Below, one piece after another: positions 44,269-53,991 of a DNA stretch of 64,000 nt. Positions within the stretch are counted from its first letter, which is position 1. The number at the start of each line of letters is the position of its first letter. Location: NCBI RefSeq assembly GCF_006443095.1, contig NZ_VFWZ01000002.1, positions 62,001 through 126,000 of the forward strand, read 5' to 3'. The DNA comes from Aquimarina algicola (GTDB lineage Bacteria; Bacteroidota; Bacteroidia; Flavobacteriales; Flavobacteriaceae). Below the pieces are notes generated by a model. That model saw only the letters and a list, made by a program, of their open reading frames with translations, had not been told where the DNA came from and did not search any database. The position numbers and the translations under genes were made by a program.

Positions 44269-45222
44269 TTATGCCTCTATAAATGACTTTAATTTTGACT
44301 TCCCTTTTTTTATAAATTCTTCAAAGTCTCCTTCTAAAATTAGTACATAATTTAAAAAGTTTGCTAATCTTGCCAACATTAATATTTCTATATCACTATC
44401 CTTATATTCTTTTATTGGATTCACCTGAAGATAACCTTCCAGAACTCTATCTTTTACCAATTTATATGAGAATCTTTTATCTTCTTTATAGTAATATAGC
44501 ATTATGGCCAGCTCATGTATTCGAGGTCCATATATAGCATCTTCAAAATCAAGTATGGATAATTTTTCTTTTTCTAATTTAATATTCCATGGATTGATAT
44601 CTCCATGAAGTAATTGTGGGGGTTCTTGTATATAAATTCGTTTTAACTCAGTATCTAGTATTGGTATTGCATGCTCTATTACGTCTATAAATTCTTCATC
44701 TACCTTTTTACTATTTTTCTTCTTTTTATAGTTTGGTTCTTCATCTCGAAAATATAAAACTTTATCCCATTTTTTTGGTGTTATACCTTCGGGTAATTTA
44801 ATATTTTTCAATATGAGATGTAATTCTCCCATCAATTTTCCCAAATTAATAAAAGCTAACTCACTTTCATTATCATTCAAATCCTCACCTTTTAACCATT
44901 TAGTTACGCTAATCCTTCTAGGGTTTGTAAATACAGCATCTTGATAATACGTAAGCTTTTCTCCTAGTCTATTTGTTATTATTTCGGGCGCTTGAATTGT
45001 TCCTTTTTCTTTTATCGCATCTAGAATTAATATTTCTATTTGATTATCATCTTCATTACTTGATGCTTCTTCATATATTTTTAAAGCATATTCCTGTTGA
45101 TGAGAATCAACAACCTTATATATAGTTGATGTTTCTTTTGCGAAGAAATTTATAGACGAAAAAGTTCTTTCATATTGATGTAGTGCTAATCTTGCAAGTT
45201 GATCCAATTCCTTTTGTTCCAC
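44269..45222 (-). CDS. APH-family phosphotransferase (kinase-like)
   Basis: A 317-residue aminoglycoside-phosphotransferase-fold kinase. The phosphate-transfer motif is LLHGDINPWNIKLEKEKLSILDFEDAIYGP (about 213-243) with the Brenner His-Gly-Asp and the DFE metal-binding triplet; the N-lobe has YALKIYEE. Architecture resembles homoserine-kinase-like/Srk proteins. No antibiotic substrate can be claimed. A plain cytosolic protein, alone on its strand with long noncoding flanks. Confidence 0.88.
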   Translation of the reverse strand: MEQKELDQLARLALHQYERTFSSINFFAKETSTIYKVVDSHQQEYALKIYEEASSNEDDNQIEILILDAIKEKGTIQAPEIITNRLGEKLTYYQDAVFTNPRRISVTKWLKGEDLNDNESELAFINLGKLMGELHLILKNIKLPEGITPKKWDKVLYFRDEEPNYKKKKNSKKVDEEFIDVIEHAIPILDTELKRIYIQEPPQLLHGDINPWNIKLEKEKLSILDFEDAIYGPRIHELAIMLYYYKEDKRFSYKLVKDRVLEGYLQVNPIKEYKDSDIEILMLARLANFLNYVLILEGDFEEFIKKGKSKLKSFIEA

Positions 45223-45428
45223 TTTTATCGATTTAGATTTTAGAGAATGTGTTGTATATATGAGTTGTAGTTGAACAAATCGTTACACAACTTTTAGTTT
45301 TTATATTGAGATCATGGTATTATGTGTAGCTATTGCAAGTTTCAAAAATTTAAAAGTTTTTATTTCTCAAACATCTCTTTTACTTATTTAAAAACAAACC
45401 AACATAAGTCAAACATTTAATCAAATTC

Positions 45429-46106
45429 TTATTCTAATCTATTCAATCTTTCTTCTAGTTCTCTTTTTCTTTTTAAAAACTCTTTTAAATGTATTTTCCC
45501 GAGGCTTTTGTCTTTTTTTAAAGTATCTAGTTGCTGTAAAAGTTCAGTTTTTTCTTTTTCTTCTTTTGATAATGTAGGAATTTTAATAGTTCCATTTTTC
45601 ACCTGATATTCATAAATATCATCATCTATGTCATATGTTTTATTCAAAACCTCATCAAGTGTGTTTCCTAAAAAACATGTGTCTTCTTCAAAACCGATAC
45701 AACTTGCATGAACACCACATATTATAGGTTTTTTGTCATTTCCTGAAAATTTGTATCCATAAAAAGTTCCTCCACCATTAAATGCGATAGGTAGTATATT
45801 GGGTGCATTTACTAAAAAACCATAATTGATATAAAACTCTCGTATGGTATTGATATCAAAAAACCCAAATTCTCTGTCTTTATTTATAATAGCACCCCCA
45901 TTAGAATAGCGTAAAAGTTCGATATATTCATTTGGTAATTTGAGATCATCAGGTATTTTGAAGTCTTTATGAGTTTTACTATCATCATTATACTTCTTGT
46001 AGAATTCAAATTCTTCTTCTGTACAAGGTTTTGTAAAAAAATCAAATGGAATATCCTGATCCAATCCTTCATTTTTTGATTGTATATCATACTTATCAAA
46101 CCACAT
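45429..46106 (-). CDS. SMI1/KNR4 (SUKH-like) protein
   Basis: A 225-residue SUKH/SMI1-KNR4-fold protein: FDFFTKPCTEEEFEFYKKYN, KLPNEYIELLRYSNGGAIINKDREFGFFDINTIREFYINYGFL, and NILPIAFNGGGTFYGYKFSGNDKKP show the typical pattern, followed by a charged coiled-coil tail (KEEKEKTELLQQLDTLKKDK). SUKH proteins are widespread as immunity proteins for nuclease toxins, but no toxin gene is adjacent, so an orphan immunity or adaptor role is only possible. Confidence 0.87.
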   Translation of the reverse strand: MWFDKYDIQSKNEGLDQDIPFDFFTKPCTEEEFEFYKKYNDDSKTHKDFKIPDDLKLPNEYIELLRYSNGGAIINKDREFGFFDINTIREFYINYGFLVNAPNILPIAFNGGGTFYGYKFSGNDKKPIICGVHASCIGFEEDTCFLGNTLDEVLNKTYDIDDDIYEYQVKNGTIKIPTLSKEEKEKTELLQQLDTLKKDKSLGKIHLKEFLKRKRELEERLNRLE

Positions 46107-46214
46107 TACAACCTATTTTAATTACTTTTTACTAGTTTTATTATCAACAACTTTCACTCCAAAATTCTTACACAAAACAAGTTTTCTCACCTACACAGCT
46201 TTAGCTTATAGTAT

Positions 46215-46808
46215 TTATTTTCTCTTGTTCTTCATTTTATCTCTATGTTCATAATACAGTTCTGAACATCTTTCTGCATAATTAAAATAGACTGCTTCTT
46301 CAAAGTTGTCTAAATATATTTTATCAAAATACATTTTTGTTTTTATTGTAGGGATTTTAATCAATTCTCCTTCTGAGTTATTACTCTCAAGATCAAAATA
46401 ATTCCAATCCCCCAGATAATCTCCTGTCAATAAGTTCACACTAGATTCTCCACTACCATCATTGGCAGCATTGCCAAACTCATATCTACTCATCCCAATA
46501 AGTCTAATTTTCTTTAACCGCTTATCATATCTAAATTGATTTGAATAGCCAGCACGCATCCAATGGTTCTCAAAATAAAATCCATCTCTTGCATCTTTTA
46601 TTGCAGATTCTAGATTGAGTATTTCTATAGGTTTACTCACTATTTTTTTGAACTTTTCACTAGATAAAACACAGACAATAGTTGCGTTATCATGATCGAC
46701 AAAGACAGTATCGATAATACCATCAAAGTCAATGTCTTTTTCGAGTTTATGTTGAGCAGAAACAGTAAAATTTATTACAATCAAGACTATCCAAAAAAAG
46801 TGTTTCAT
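46215..46808 (-). CDS. Orphan secreted protein (XAC2610-like?)
   Basis: A 197-residue secreted protein with signal peptide (MKHFFWIVLIVINFTVSAQ) and the opening HKLEKDIDFDGIIDTVFVDHDNATIVC, which resembles the calcium-loop start of XAC2610-type/VCBS-related proteins. Later segments include MRAGYSNQFRYDKRLKKIRLIGMSRYEFGNAANDGSGESSVNLLTGDYLGDWNYFD. Family assignment is tentative. No operon partners. Confidence 0.65.
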   Translation of the reverse strand: MKHFFWIVLIVINFTVSAQHKLEKDIDFDGIIDTVFVDHDNATIVCVLSSEKFKKIVSKPIEILNLESAIKDARDGFYFENHWMRAGYSNQFRYDKRLKKIRLIGMSRYEFGNAANDGSGESSVNLLTGDYLGDWNYFDLESNNSEGELIKIPTIKTKMYFDKIYLDNFEEAVYFNYAERCSELYYEHRDKMKNKRK

Positions 46809-47103
46809 TAAGATTTTGTTTTAATTAATACCAATTTCTGTATCTCTCCAAACTCATTCCATCTCTTAAAGAGTCTTATATTTAAGAAATTTCAAAAATT
46901 CTCTTTTAATATCAGCAATATAAGAAGTGGTTTGAAAAAACCTAACAGTTTTGTATCTGAAAAATAGCATTTTTAGGAAACTATCTTTTCATTATTAAAA
47001 CTAAAATAATAAAAAAGTGCAAAATGTTGAATCTTGCACTTTTTTAGCAATTTTTTGATTATTATACTATAACTTATGACAGGACGAACAGATTAAAAAA
47101 CAC
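46809..47103. other. 295-base intergenic region with terminator
   Basis: No gene; carries the hairpin at 47011-47045 that ends the SDR transcript. Confidence 0.5.
47011..47045 (-). terminator. Intrinsic terminator after the SDR gene
   Basis: AAAAAAGTGCAA (47011-47022) pairs with TTGCACTTTTTT (47034-47045), a 12-bp A-tailed stem with an 11-base loop and a T tract on either strand. It lies 58 bases past the SDR stop on the minus strand and would also work from the other side. Confidence 0.8.
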
Positions 47104-47862
47104 CTATCCTATCAATAGTGGATTAACATTGGTTCCCCCATCTACATTAAATTCGGCACCTGTAATAAAAGAGGCTTTATCAGAGGCTAGAAAAGCTACC
47201 ATTTCTGCAATTTCCTCAGGCTGTCCATATCTTTTTAGAGGAATTCGATTTTGCATCATATCTCCCAGTCCTTTGAGTTGCTCTTCTGACATTCCTGTTT
47301 TGCCAAAAATGGGTGTAGCAATTGGTCCGGGATTAACAGCATTTACTCTAATCTTCCGGGGCGCCAATTCTGTAGCTGCTGTTCTCGTATATGAATTTAA
47401 TGCAGCTTTTGAAGCGCCATAAACAGCCGTATTCGGCATACCTGTATAGGCATTGATAGAGGATAAATTAATGATGCTACCACCATCATTAAGTATGGGC
47501 AAAAATTTCTCAATTGTAAATACTGCTCCTTTAAAATTAATATTCATGAGGTTATCAAAGATATCTTCTGAAATTTGTCCTATCGGTATCGGAGAGAAAA
47601 TACCGGCATTTACAAATAAGACATCAATCTTCCCAAATTCGCTTTTTATTTGAGCAACCGCATTATCAATAGCAAATAGGTCTGAAACGTCTGCTGTAAC
47701 TCCTTTAACACCAAGTTCTGTTGCTGCAATTTTAATTTTTTCTGTCGAACGGCCTATAATAATTACAGTTGCACCATCTTCTTTAAATTTTTTGGCTGTT
47801 GCGTAACCAATACCACTATTACCACCTGTAATAACAGCTATTTTCTCATGTAATGTACTCAT
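47104..47862 (-). CDS. SDR-family oxidoreductase
   Basis: A 252-residue classical short-chain dehydrogenase. Cofactor motif is AVITGGNSGIGYATAKKF (about 9-26), with NAG near 86 and catalytic Ser-Tyr-Lys in INLSSINAY and YGASKAALN (about 150). The C-terminal FITGAEFNVDGGTNVNPLLIG is typical. Reduces or oxidises a small molecule with NAD(P). Directly followed upstream by an AraC regulator on the same strand, which may control it. Confidence 0.9.
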   Translation of the reverse strand: MSTLHEKIAVITGGNSGIGYATAKKFKEDGATVIIIGRSTEKIKIAATELGVKGVTADVSDLFAIDNAVAQIKSEFGKIDVLFVNAGIFSPIPIGQISEDIFDNLMNINFKGAVFTIEKFLPILNDGGSIINLSSINAYTGMPNTAVYGASKAALNSYTRTAATELAPRKIRVNAVNPGPIATPIFGKTGMSEEQLKGLGDMMQNRIPLKRYGQPEEIAEMVAFLASDKASFITGAEFNVDGGTNVNPLLIG

Positions 47863-47951
47863 CTTTATATTTTAATTTATTCAAATGTTATTTGATACAA
47901 ATATCTGAGCAGATCACCTTTGTATAATTATCAATTTATTTTTTAAGATAG

Positions 47952-48836
47952 TCAATCTCTAATCGAGTTGATTTTTAATTTTTCTTGAAATTGTAGTGGA
48001 GTCATTTTGGTATATTTTTTAAAAAAGCGAACAAAGTTAGAAGGTTCTTTGAATCCCATTTTAAAAGCAATTTCTTGTGATGTATATCTCTTTTCTGAAA
48101 TGTTTCGTTTAATTTCTAATAATAACCAGCCATCTATAAATTCTTTGGCTGTTTTATTTGCAATTTCTTTGCAGATCTCGTTCAAATAATTATAAGATAC
48201 ATTTAACTTTTCTGCATAATCTTTTGCATTATGTATTTCACTATAATGTTTACTAATTAGCTCTTTAAATAGGTAGAAGTTTTTAAATTTTTCACTGTCA
48301 AAAAAAGTATGTTGCTTACAAGCAAGTCGTTTGATTTGAAATAACAACGTCATAAAGGTAGAATGAATAATTTCTGACTTTAAATTAACATCTGTATCCT
48401 CAAGTAAATTTTCGATTAACTGTAAAATAGGGGTTAACAAAGCAATACTTTCTACACCTATTTGAATAGTTGCAGTGTGAAAAATCTGAAGAAAATGAAA
48501 TAGGTTTTTATCGCTTATATTTTGAGTAATAAAGTGCTCTTCAAATCCAATCACACAGCCTTTTACAACCAGGTTTTTATTAAATGAATGAATTTGTCCT
48601 TTTCTTACCGGTAGAATTGTTCCGGGAGATAACACTTCCTCCTTAAAGTCTATAGTATGTTTGCTTTCTCCCTCAAATACAACAATCAATGCATGAAAAT
48701 CAATGCGGTGTGGTTTTGATACATCAAAATTACCTTCAGAAACCCGTTGATACAACTCTTGAATTGAGATGTACTCAAAAGGAATATTTTGCGTTGCGAA
48801 GCGTGAAAAAAGAATATTTTCTATTTCATTTTGCAT
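47952..48836 (-). CDS. AraC-family regulator
   Basis: A 294-residue regulator with a cupin-like N-terminal effector domain (about 30-120: FHALIVVFEGESKHTIDFKEEVLSPGTILPVRKGQIHSF) and a C-terminal AraC helix-turn-helix (about 200-285: YAEKLNVSYNYLNEICKEIANKTAKEFIDG...FKMGFKEPSNFVRFFKKYTKMTPLQF). It lies 89 bases upstream of the SDR gene on the same strand and probably controls it. Confidence 0.92.
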   Translation of the reverse strand: MQNEIENILFSRFATQNIPFEYISIQELYQRVSEGNFDVSKPHRIDFHALIVVFEGESKHTIDFKEEVLSPGTILPVRKGQIHSFNKNLVVKGCVIGFEEHFITQNISDKNLFHFLQIFHTATIQIGVESIALLTPILQLIENLLEDTDVNLKSEIIHSTFMTLLFQIKRLACKQHTFFDSEKFKNFYLFKELISKHYSEIHNAKDYAEKLNVSYNYLNEICKEIANKTAKEFIDGWLLLEIKRNISEKRYTSQEIAFKMGFKEPSNFVRFFKKYTKMTPLQFQEKLKINSIRD

Positions 48837-48892
48837 AAACTATTTCTGTTTATTTACACAATGCTTTGTCTATAGTATTACAATTATCCATT

Positions 48893-50080
48893 TTAAATCA
48901 AAGGTTTTAAATGTATTGTTACCTCTTGGACTTGATGATCTTGTTTAAATTTGATAGTAATTACTTTCCCATCCTGATGCAATAACTTTCTTAACTGTGT
49001 TAAAGATGTATTTGATGTTTTTACATTATCGATTTCTATAATTTCATCGCCGACTTTGAGCTTAGAGTTTGCTACCTCAGATTTTGGAATTATATAATCA
49101 ACTATAATTTTTGATCTATCAGAATTCAATTTTAATTTCAATCCAGAATGTGAAATTTCAAAAGCTTCATTCAAAAATCTATCATTCAATTCCCAATAGC
49201 TCCTTTTTCTTTTATAATCAAAAGTAATATTGAATTTTTTAAGGATTTCATTTCCTATAACGCCGGCTATTACTTCATTAGCGAACACTCCAACATCAGT
49301 ATTATATATGCTTGCCGGTATGTTTGCATATTCATAATCTAAAATCTTTAGCTTATGAATTTTTCCAACATATACATTCGCCACATTAGAAGAAAAACCG
49401 CTAGCATTATTAGGATATGTTTTACCTATACTACTTCTTAAATTATTTCTTTTTGAAAAAGGTGATGTAAATGCCAAAGCAAGACCGGCTCCATTATCTA
49501 AAATGAATTCTTCTTTTATATACCTTCCTTCTTTTAAAGCAATTGGAAAAACCGCCGTAGGAACATTACCCAAATCAATTTTAACCATTTCTCCATCACC
49601 TTGATACTTAAAGTTTTTAGCTTTAAAAACGACTAACTCAAAATCGTCATAATCAATTTCAACGACATACTTTTTTAAAAAATCATACCCAATTATGCCG
49701 TCTAAATTTCTACCAAATTTTTCCTCTAAATGACTAAGTGGAGCACTTTGCAAATCAATTTTATCCAATTTTATGGTCTTGATTCTTATTTGACTATTCT
49801 TAATTATTTTTGTTATTACTTTTCCTGATGCTCCTGTGTTTTCTGAGGTCTTACTCGCAATTAAGCCAAGTTTTTCTGCCGTTGTAGTATTGATAACTGT
49901 TCCTCCGGCGCCGGTATCAAATACAAATTCTAATGATTCTGATTCTTCTATTTTCAGTTGAATAAAAATATGATTTCCTTCAAGTTCAAATGGGATTTTG
50001 GTGATAGGTTCGGTATCTTTTTGTGCATGCATAAACGGCATAAAACAAAATATGCTTACTAGTAATATTATTTGCTTCAT
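48893..50080 (-). CDS. Retropepsin-like aspartyl protease with PDZ domain
   Basis: A 395-residue secreted protein (signal MKQIILLVSIFCFMPFMHAQ). Two retropepsin-like halves follow: FVFDTGAGGTVINTTTAEKLGL with Asp55, and FILDNGAGLALAF where Asp is followed by Asn instead of Thr. The C-terminal PDZ domain (about 310-390) reads VGDEIIEIDNVKTSNTSLTQLRKLLHQDGKVITIKF. Relatives process periplasmic proteins, but the second site is degenerate, so activity is not certain. A shorter related gene is at 54334. Confidence 0.87.
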   Translation of the reverse strand: MKQIILLVSIFCFMPFMHAQKDTEPITKIPFELEGNHIFIQLKIEESESLEFVFDTGAGGTVINTTTAEKLGLIASKTSENTGASGKVITKIIKNSQIRIKTIKLDKIDLQSAPLSHLEEKFGRNLDGIIGYDFLKKYVVEIDYDDFELVVFKAKNFKYQGDGEMVKIDLGNVPTAVFPIALKEGRYIKEEFILDNGAGLALAFTSPFSKRNNLRSSIGKTYPNNASGFSSNVANVYVGKIHKLKILDYEYANIPASIYNTDVGVFANEVIAGVIGNEILKKFNITFDYKRKRSYWELNDRFLNEAFEISHSGLKLKLNSDRSKIIVDYIIPKSEVANSKLKVGDEIIEIDNVKTSNTSLTQLRKLLHQDGKVITIKFKQDHQVQEVTIHLKPLI

Positions 50081-50161
50081 AACTCCTTATAATAATTTAA
50101 TAACACTAAATTTTACTTTGTTTTTCAATTTTTCTGAATAATTAGTTACCTACTAACTTCT

Positions 50162-52282
50162 TTATTTCAATCCTTCTATTTTGATGAATTCTATATTTTC
50201 AGTATGCTTACCTAATTTACCATATTTATCACTGAAATCGAATAATTGAATTTTTGTTAGGTTTTTATTGAATTTACCTAAAAAATTAATCCCGTCATTT
50301 CTTGAAAATTTTATTAAATTATTCTCGATTGTATACTTACCTATTGATCCTTCTTCTTTGCTAAGCTCTACATTCTTTAAATTAATTATATCTATAAAAT
50401 CCCAGATTGTTGTTGTACATGTTGCTGTAATTCTAATAAACATTCCGTTTGAGTAAAATCTATAATAATTTTTTACCTTATTACAAGTATTATTTTTATG
50501 ATCGATTTTAATTTTCGTTGTTACATAAACCCCATTTTGACGACAGCTATTTTTAGCTTTTTGATTCGATATTTTCCAATTATTTCTAAGCTTTTTGCCT
50601 AAATGTCTAATCGTAACATTTTCTTGAAATTTATTTGAAATTTTAACAAGCCAATAGCCTTCAAGGTTTTTAAAAAGATAATAATCAAAATCTTCGGGAA
50701 CACCACCTACCCCACAAAACAATCCATTAAATTTATAGATTCCTATTAACGATATGTCTTTACTGCTAATTATTTTTTTATTATAGTAATAAATATAATT
50801 TTTATCCTTCAGAAAAATATCGAATACTATTCCTAAGGTTTTATTATCAATACCTTCTACTTTAATTAAGCCTTTATTTTGCTTAAAGTAATATATATTT
50901 TCAATATCTTTAAACAGATATATAGACGATTTTTCATCTACTCTTTTAAATGTATCTGCATCTGCTATTGTTTCTTGATCTTGAAAATAAATTTTATCAT
51001 TGTTTTTATATAATAGATCGGAGTAAAATTCTTGATCTAAGACTTTTTTTTCTATTATTACATGATTACCTCCTTTTTTGATGTTTAGCTTACTTTCTTT
51101 TGCTAACTGAACTTCTTTTGGAGTTAAATTTTCAAAATAAAACTCTAAATAATGGCCCAAGCATGCTTGTTGTTCATAAATCACATTTCCATAATCATCT
51201 AAAAATATACTAGATTCACTTATAGGTATTTTATAATTAAATGGGATTTTTCTGAAACCTACACCATTTGTATTTCTTCTATAAGTTCCATCATAAACAC
51301 CATTTTTGTCATAGAAATATTTACTCCCTTCTAATACTCCAAAAGTTTTGGCGTCAATACCTTTTAATATATGGTCCCTAAAAAAAACATGTTCACCATC
51401 TGATACATAATATGCTCTACTATGACCGCTCCAAACCTTAATATTTTTTAATTTTTCTTTTTTTATGGGTAAGGGTACAGTAGGTGTTTCCAAATAAATA
51501 TGATTTTTATCCATCATATAACAACCACGATATTCTTTAGTCCCCAAAAGTTTAAAGGAGTTAACATCTAACTGTGATAGATTCATGAATACACTATCAT
51601 TTAATCTTAAAAGATGTTTGGCAGTTCTAAAATAATTATAATGCCCTATAGGAATTATTTTTTCGTTGTCATAAGTAATAATTTCTCCTTTCAGATAAGA
51701 ATTGTTTTTATCATAAGCGAAATCATTATAATATTCATTTTTTATTGTTTTGGGGTCTGCTTGTTCTATTTTTGTTTCTTTATAATAAACATTGTTGTCG
51801 TCTTTAAAATAAACATTATATTTTATTGAGGTTAGATTGATTAATGTTGATGGGTCAGAAAAAACTTTTAATTTTTTAGTGTTTTTATAAACTGCATTTT
51901 TTGTTTTCCAATACACTTTTTTATTTTCGTCTAAATAGCTACCATCAAAGCCTATAATTTTAAAATCCGTAGAATTTGTTTTAATTTTTTTTCCTCTAAA
52001 ATAAACAGCATCTTTATCTAAGGCGAAATAATTTTCTACGTTATCTTCTGGGATATGAAATGAATTCATATCTGGATATAGTTTTTTTTGTGTAGTGCAA
52101 TTTGTAAATAAAACGAAATCTTCATTCACTGTATAAGTATCTTCACGAGTATATCTACATAATGTTGAAGAAGGTACTTTTATGTTATTATTTATAGTAG
52201 GCTCTTCTATTTTTAAAACTTTATTTACTTGCGAAAAAGATATAATGGGAAGTATACATAATATAATAAGATATTTTTTCAT
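50162..52282 (-). CDS. DKNYY-repeat secreted protein
   Basis: A 706-residue secreted protein (signal MKKYLIILCILPIISFSQ) made of many DKNYY-type repeats: YALDKDAVYFRGKKI, FKDDNNVYYKETKIE, KNNDKIYFQDQETI, LKDKNYIYYYNKKI and so on, spaced about 20-40 residues through residues 80-560. A C-terminal globular part contains CRQNGVYVTTKIKIDHKNNTCNKV. DKNYY proteins are predicted cell-surface proteins of unknown function. This is the longest gene in the minus-strand array. No operon partner. Confidence 0.85.
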   Translation of the reverse strand: MKKYLIILCILPIISFSQVNKVLKIEEPTINNNIKVPSSTLCRYTREDTYTVNEDFVLFTNCTTQKKLYPDMNSFHIPEDNVENYFALDKDAVYFRGKKIKTNSTDFKIIGFDGSYLDENKKVYWKTKNAVYKNTKKLKVFSDPSTLINLTSIKYNVYFKDDNNVYYKETKIEQADPKTIKNEYYNDFAYDKNNSYLKGEIITYDNEKIIPIGHYNYFRTAKHLLRLNDSVFMNLSQLDVNSFKLLGTKEYRGCYMMDKNHIYLETPTVPLPIKKEKLKNIKVWSGHSRAYYVSDGEHVFFRDHILKGIDAKTFGVLEGSKYFYDKNGVYDGTYRRNTNGVGFRKIPFNYKIPISESSIFLDDYGNVIYEQQACLGHYLEFYFENLTPKEVQLAKESKLNIKKGGNHVIIEKKVLDQEFYSDLLYKNNDKIYFQDQETIADADTFKRVDEKSSIYLFKDIENIYYFKQNKGLIKVEGIDNKTLGIVFDIFLKDKNYIYYYNKKIISSKDISLIGIYKFNGLFCGVGGVPEDFDYYLFKNLEGYWLVKISNKFQENVTIRHLGKKLRNNWKISNQKAKNSCRQNGVYVTTKIKIDHKNNTCNKVKNYYRFYSNGMFIRITATCTTTIWDFIDIINLKNVELSKEEGSIGKYTIENNLIKFSRNDGINFLGKFNKNLTKIQLFDFSDKYGKLGKHTENIEFIKIEGLK

Positions 52283-52422
52283 TCCATAATTTTAATAATG
52301 ACTACTCTATTAAACATTTACATGTATTTACAATTGCTTGTGTTAGATTATTTAAAACTACAATATCCATTCGTTTTATCAACTAGTCATTATTACTTTA
52401 CACCCTCTGTTTTAATTATTTT

Positions 52423-53526
52423 TTATTCCCAATAGTGATGCGCTATTTTCTCAATGATTTTCTGAGGAGAACTGCCTGTTAAATTTGTTAAAAGAATGAT
52501 TGTCAACTTGTCTTTTGGATAAATAATTACAGATGCTCTTCCTCCACCAATAGGTGCAACACTCGAATGATTTTCTCGCATCATAATTGGCCATCCATAG
52601 CCGTAGCCATTTAGAAACCCACCGAAACCTCCATACTGACCATTATTCAACGGTACGGCAGTCCACATTTCTGCTATACTCTTTTTTGTAATAAATGTTT
52701 CATTTTCTAAAGCCATTATCCACTTTGTCAATGCTTCGGTTGTTGCAAATGCGCCAGCATCTGCCCAAACAAGAGGCGAAAAATCTTCTGAAATTTCAAA
52801 TAACTTTTCTCCTTTTTCATATTCATTGGTCTGCTTGTTTTTTTTGTAGTAACTATAAGTAGAACTTTTGTTCTTTTCAACCTCAAAAGAGCTACCAAAA
52901 ATAATCTCTTTGGATATCCCAATCTTGTCAAATTGTTTTTTTTGCAAAAATTGTACGTAATTCATCCCACTCATTTTTTCAATCAGTTTTAGAATCAACA
53001 CGTAATTTGTTTGTATATAATCAAAGTTTTCACCTGCTTTAAATCGGATGTTGGCTTTTTTTACTTCTTCCCATGCAAATGCTTCTCCTTTGCCTCCTAT
53101 GAGTCCACCATTCTCAATATCCTCAATATCAGGTAGTCCAGAAGTATGGCTCAATAGTTGTCGAATCGTAATTTTTTGCCACTCTGAGGGCAAGTCATCC
53201 AAATAATGTGAAATAGGGTTTGACAACTTCACTTTTTTACTTTCCACCAATTGCATTACAGCTGTACCTGCAAATATTTTTGAAAGTGAATTGATAGAAA
53301 AAATCGTTGTATTATCTACAGGAACGGAAAATGCAACATTAGCCAGACCCAAAGATTCAGAAATTATTGTTTTTCCATTTTTAATTACTACTATTCCGCA
53401 GCCTGGTATTTTTTCCCGTTGAATTTCTTGTTTTAATTCGTTTAAGAATTTTTTCTCTTTTTCTTGAGCAGTTAGTGCACTAACCATCACAAAAAAGACT
53501 AGCAAACCCCTGAGTGATTTATTCAT
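52423..53526 (-). CDS. Serine hydrolase, class C beta-lactamase-like
   Basis: A 367-residue secreted serine hydrolase (signal MNKSLRGLLVFFVMVSALTAQ). The catalytic SxxK is in FSINSLSKIFAGTAV (Ser about 79), with the Tyr of DYIQTNYVLI and the third motif in GGGRASVIIYPKDKLTIILLTN. The fold is the beta-lactamase/penicillin-binding family, including esterases and peptidases; antibiotic resistance is not implied. It lies between the DKNYY gene and a small unknown gene. Confidence 0.9.
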   Translation of the reverse strand: MNKSLRGLLVFFVMVSALTAQEKEKKFLNELKQEIQREKIPGCGIVVIKNGKTIISESLGLANVAFSVPVDNTTIFSINSLSKIFAGTAVMQLVESKKVKLSNPISHYLDDLPSEWQKITIRQLLSHTSGLPDIEDIENGGLIGGKGEAFAWEEVKKANIRFKAGENFDYIQTNYVLILKLIEKMSGMNYVQFLQKKQFDKIGISKEIIFGSSFEVEKNKSSTYSYYKKNKQTNEYEKGEKLFEISEDFSPLVWADAGAFATTEALTKWIMALENETFITKKSIAEMWTAVPLNNGQYGGFGGFLNGYGYGWPIMMRENHSSVAPIGGGRASVIIYPKDKLTIILLTNLTGSSPQKIIEKIAHHYWE

Positions 53527-53581
53527 ATATTTTGGTTCTTTTTAAAAATAAATAGATTTTTTTTGGTTTGATATTTAACAG

Positions 53582-53600
53582 CTATATTTTATATGGCATT
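53582..53600 (-). repeat. Spacer repeat element, inverted copy
   Basis: TATTTTATATGGCATT, part of this segment 20 bases past the stop of the gene at 53620, matches the reverse complement of 59391-59406 (TATTTTATACGGCATT) with one mismatch. See the spacer-repeat finding. Confidence 0.4.
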
Positions 53601-53619
53601 ATATTAAAGTAGTTTTCAT

Positions 53620-53991
53620 TTAATACAACCCTTTTTCATTTAGAATTTTCATGACTTTATCATTTTCCTTAATTCTTTTTAGTCTTTCTCTTTCTGTTTT
53701 TTCTGGATTATTTTCATAAACCTGATAGCCAAATTCCCATAAATTCTCTAATCCTTCTAAGCTTCCATCTGGCTTCAATCTCATATGTCTGCTATTTGTC
53801 ATTCTGTGTACTGCAAAAAAATCGATATGATAAAGTTCTTGAGTTCCGTAGATTCTGGCTTTAATACTCCATCCCCCAATCCCTAAATCATATATTTTTT
53901 CGGTTTCCATTATTTCAGGAAGCTTAATTTCATTCTCAGAAAAGTAGTTTTCAAAACTAATTTTAACTTTTTTTGAAATTGTGATTATCAC
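53620..53991 (-). CDS. Small conserved-looking cytosolic protein, unknown
   Basis: A 123-residue protein with no signal peptide. It starts MIITISKKVKISFENYFSENEIKLPEIM and contains GIGGWSIKARIYGTQELYHIDFFAVHRMTNSRHMRLKPDGSLEGLENLWEFGYQVYEN, then a charged helix (NPEKTERERLKRIKENDKVMKIL). I recognise no family. Composition matches its neighbours. It is isolated on its strand by spacers of 93 and 342 bases. Confidence 0.6.
   Translation of the reverse strand: MIITISKKVKISFENYFSENEIKLPEIMETEKIYDLGIGGWSIKARIYGTQELYHIDFFAVHRMTNSRHMRLKPDGSLEGLENLWEFGYQVYENNPEKTERERLKRIKENDKVMKILNEKGLY

Noticed and set aside
45270..45300. Possible integron-type core GAACAAATCGTTACACAAC
   Set aside because: Partly resembles 60608 (TCGTTACAC) but lacks a paired arm and the GTTRRRY core; a chance match in AT-rich DNA is likely.
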